Origin: Mycobacterium attenuatum
GTDB taxonomy: Bacteria; Actinomycetota; Actinomycetes; Mycobacteriales; Mycobacteriaceae
Length of the DNA stretch: 52,545 bases
Reading direction: 5' to 3'
Assembly (NCBI RefSeq): GCF_900566085.1
Contig: NZ_UPHT01000137.1
Location: forward strand, 1-52,545
The notes under the pieces are model-generated. The model saw only the letters and a program-made list of their open reading frames with translations, was not told the origin of the DNA and did no database searches. Shown piece after piece: positions 52,302 to 52,545 of the stretch; position 1 is the stretch's first letter; the number at the start of each line of letters is the position of its first letter. A program made the translations under genes and the position numbers.

Positions 52302-52545
52302 ATGGCAACACGCTTTATGACCGACCCCCACGCGATGCGCGCGATGGCGGGCCGTTTCGAGACGCACGCTCAGACGGTTGAGGACGAGGCCCGCCGGATG
52401 TGGGCGTCCTCGCAGAACATCTCCGGCGCGGGCTGGAGCGGTCTGGCCGAGGCGACCTCGTTGGACACCATGGGCCAGATGAACCAGGCCTTCCGCAACA
52501 TTGTGAACATGCTGCACGGGGTGCGTGACGGTCTGATCCGCGACG
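52302..52545 (+). CDS. WXG100 protein, EsxJ-like (cut by window edge)
   Basis: 81 codons are visible from ATG 52302. They begin MATRFMTDPHAMRAMAGRFE and contain the W-x-G turn GAGWSGLAEATS. A helical C-terminus, NIVNMLHGVRDGLIRD, reaches the edge. Identical or near-identical copies exist in several mycobacteria as EsxJ/EsxK/EsxW. An EsxI/EsxL-like partner should follow outside the window. AGGAGACAGG precedes the ATG. Confidence 0.93.
   Translation, partial: MATRFMTDPHAMRAMAGRFETHAQTVEDEARRMWASSQNISGAGWSGLAEATSLDTMGQMNQAFRNIVNMLHGVRDGLIRD

Overview
The window is high-GC actinobacterial DNA. Its gene content and order identify a Mycobacterium, most likely a slow grower. The strongest evidence is an ESX-5-type PE-PPE-Esx cassette, mycothiol S-conjugate amidase (mca), pra, lipU, fadA3/echA8/echA9 and fadD14. 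From memory of the M. tuberculosis H37Rv map, most genes match Rv1086 down to Rv1038c in inverted order, often with identical lengths. It is not the M. tuberculosis complex: several H37Rv genes are missing and other blocks are added. I cannot name the species.

Region by region. Positions 1-3.4 kb are a graveyard of nested insertion sequences: a decayed IS21-type istA/istB pair, an IS3-type orfB with a frameshift, and two opposed ends of a second IS21 element. Positions 3.5-7.5 kb hold a membrane protein, a short-chain Z-prenyl diphosphate synthase, a hemolysin III-type membrane protein and a small SnoaL-like protein. They are separated by two tandem-repeat arrays (5 x 57 bp and 4 x 59 bp). 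Positions 7.5-17.9 kb are a thiol/sulfur-flavoured block: mca with two overlapping downstream genes, greA, metB, pra, cbs, the esterase lipU and an SGNH hydrolase. A broken ~536-codon gene fills 17.9-19.6 kb. Positions 20-26 kb carry thiolase fadA3, a BAX-inhibitor-like membrane protein, echA9-echA8 and an overlapping alpha/beta-hydrolase.

Positions 26-37 kb carry a rhodanese/cysteine-dioxygenase-like pair, lipoprotein lpqV, two tail-to-tail patatin-like lipases, a class II glutamine amidotransferase, an amidohydrolase, a polyketide cyclase/SRPBCC-like protein, a dihydrodipicolinate-reductase-like protein, fadD14 and the seven-bladed beta-propeller gene (Rv1057 type). The propeller gene sits below a conspicuous AT-rich control region. 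Positions 37.4-49.4 kb hold a DUF427 pair, a dienelactone hydrolase, an F420/deazaflavin-type nitroreductase, a phytase-like lipoprotein and a cluster of small secreted cysteine-rich proteins and lipoproteins. This block ends with a TetR-P450 pair. It lies between the Rv1056 homologue and a tRNA-Leu(TAA) gene, so it may be a strain- or species-variable block. The window ends with PE8-, PPE15- and EsxJ-like genes, the last one cut off.

The most unusual content is the 42.9-45.2 kb secreted-protein cluster. Two paralogues share a twin C-x6-C helical signature, a decayed third copy lies between them, and a DUF3060 lipoprotein follows. I did not find a clear new defence or mobile system.
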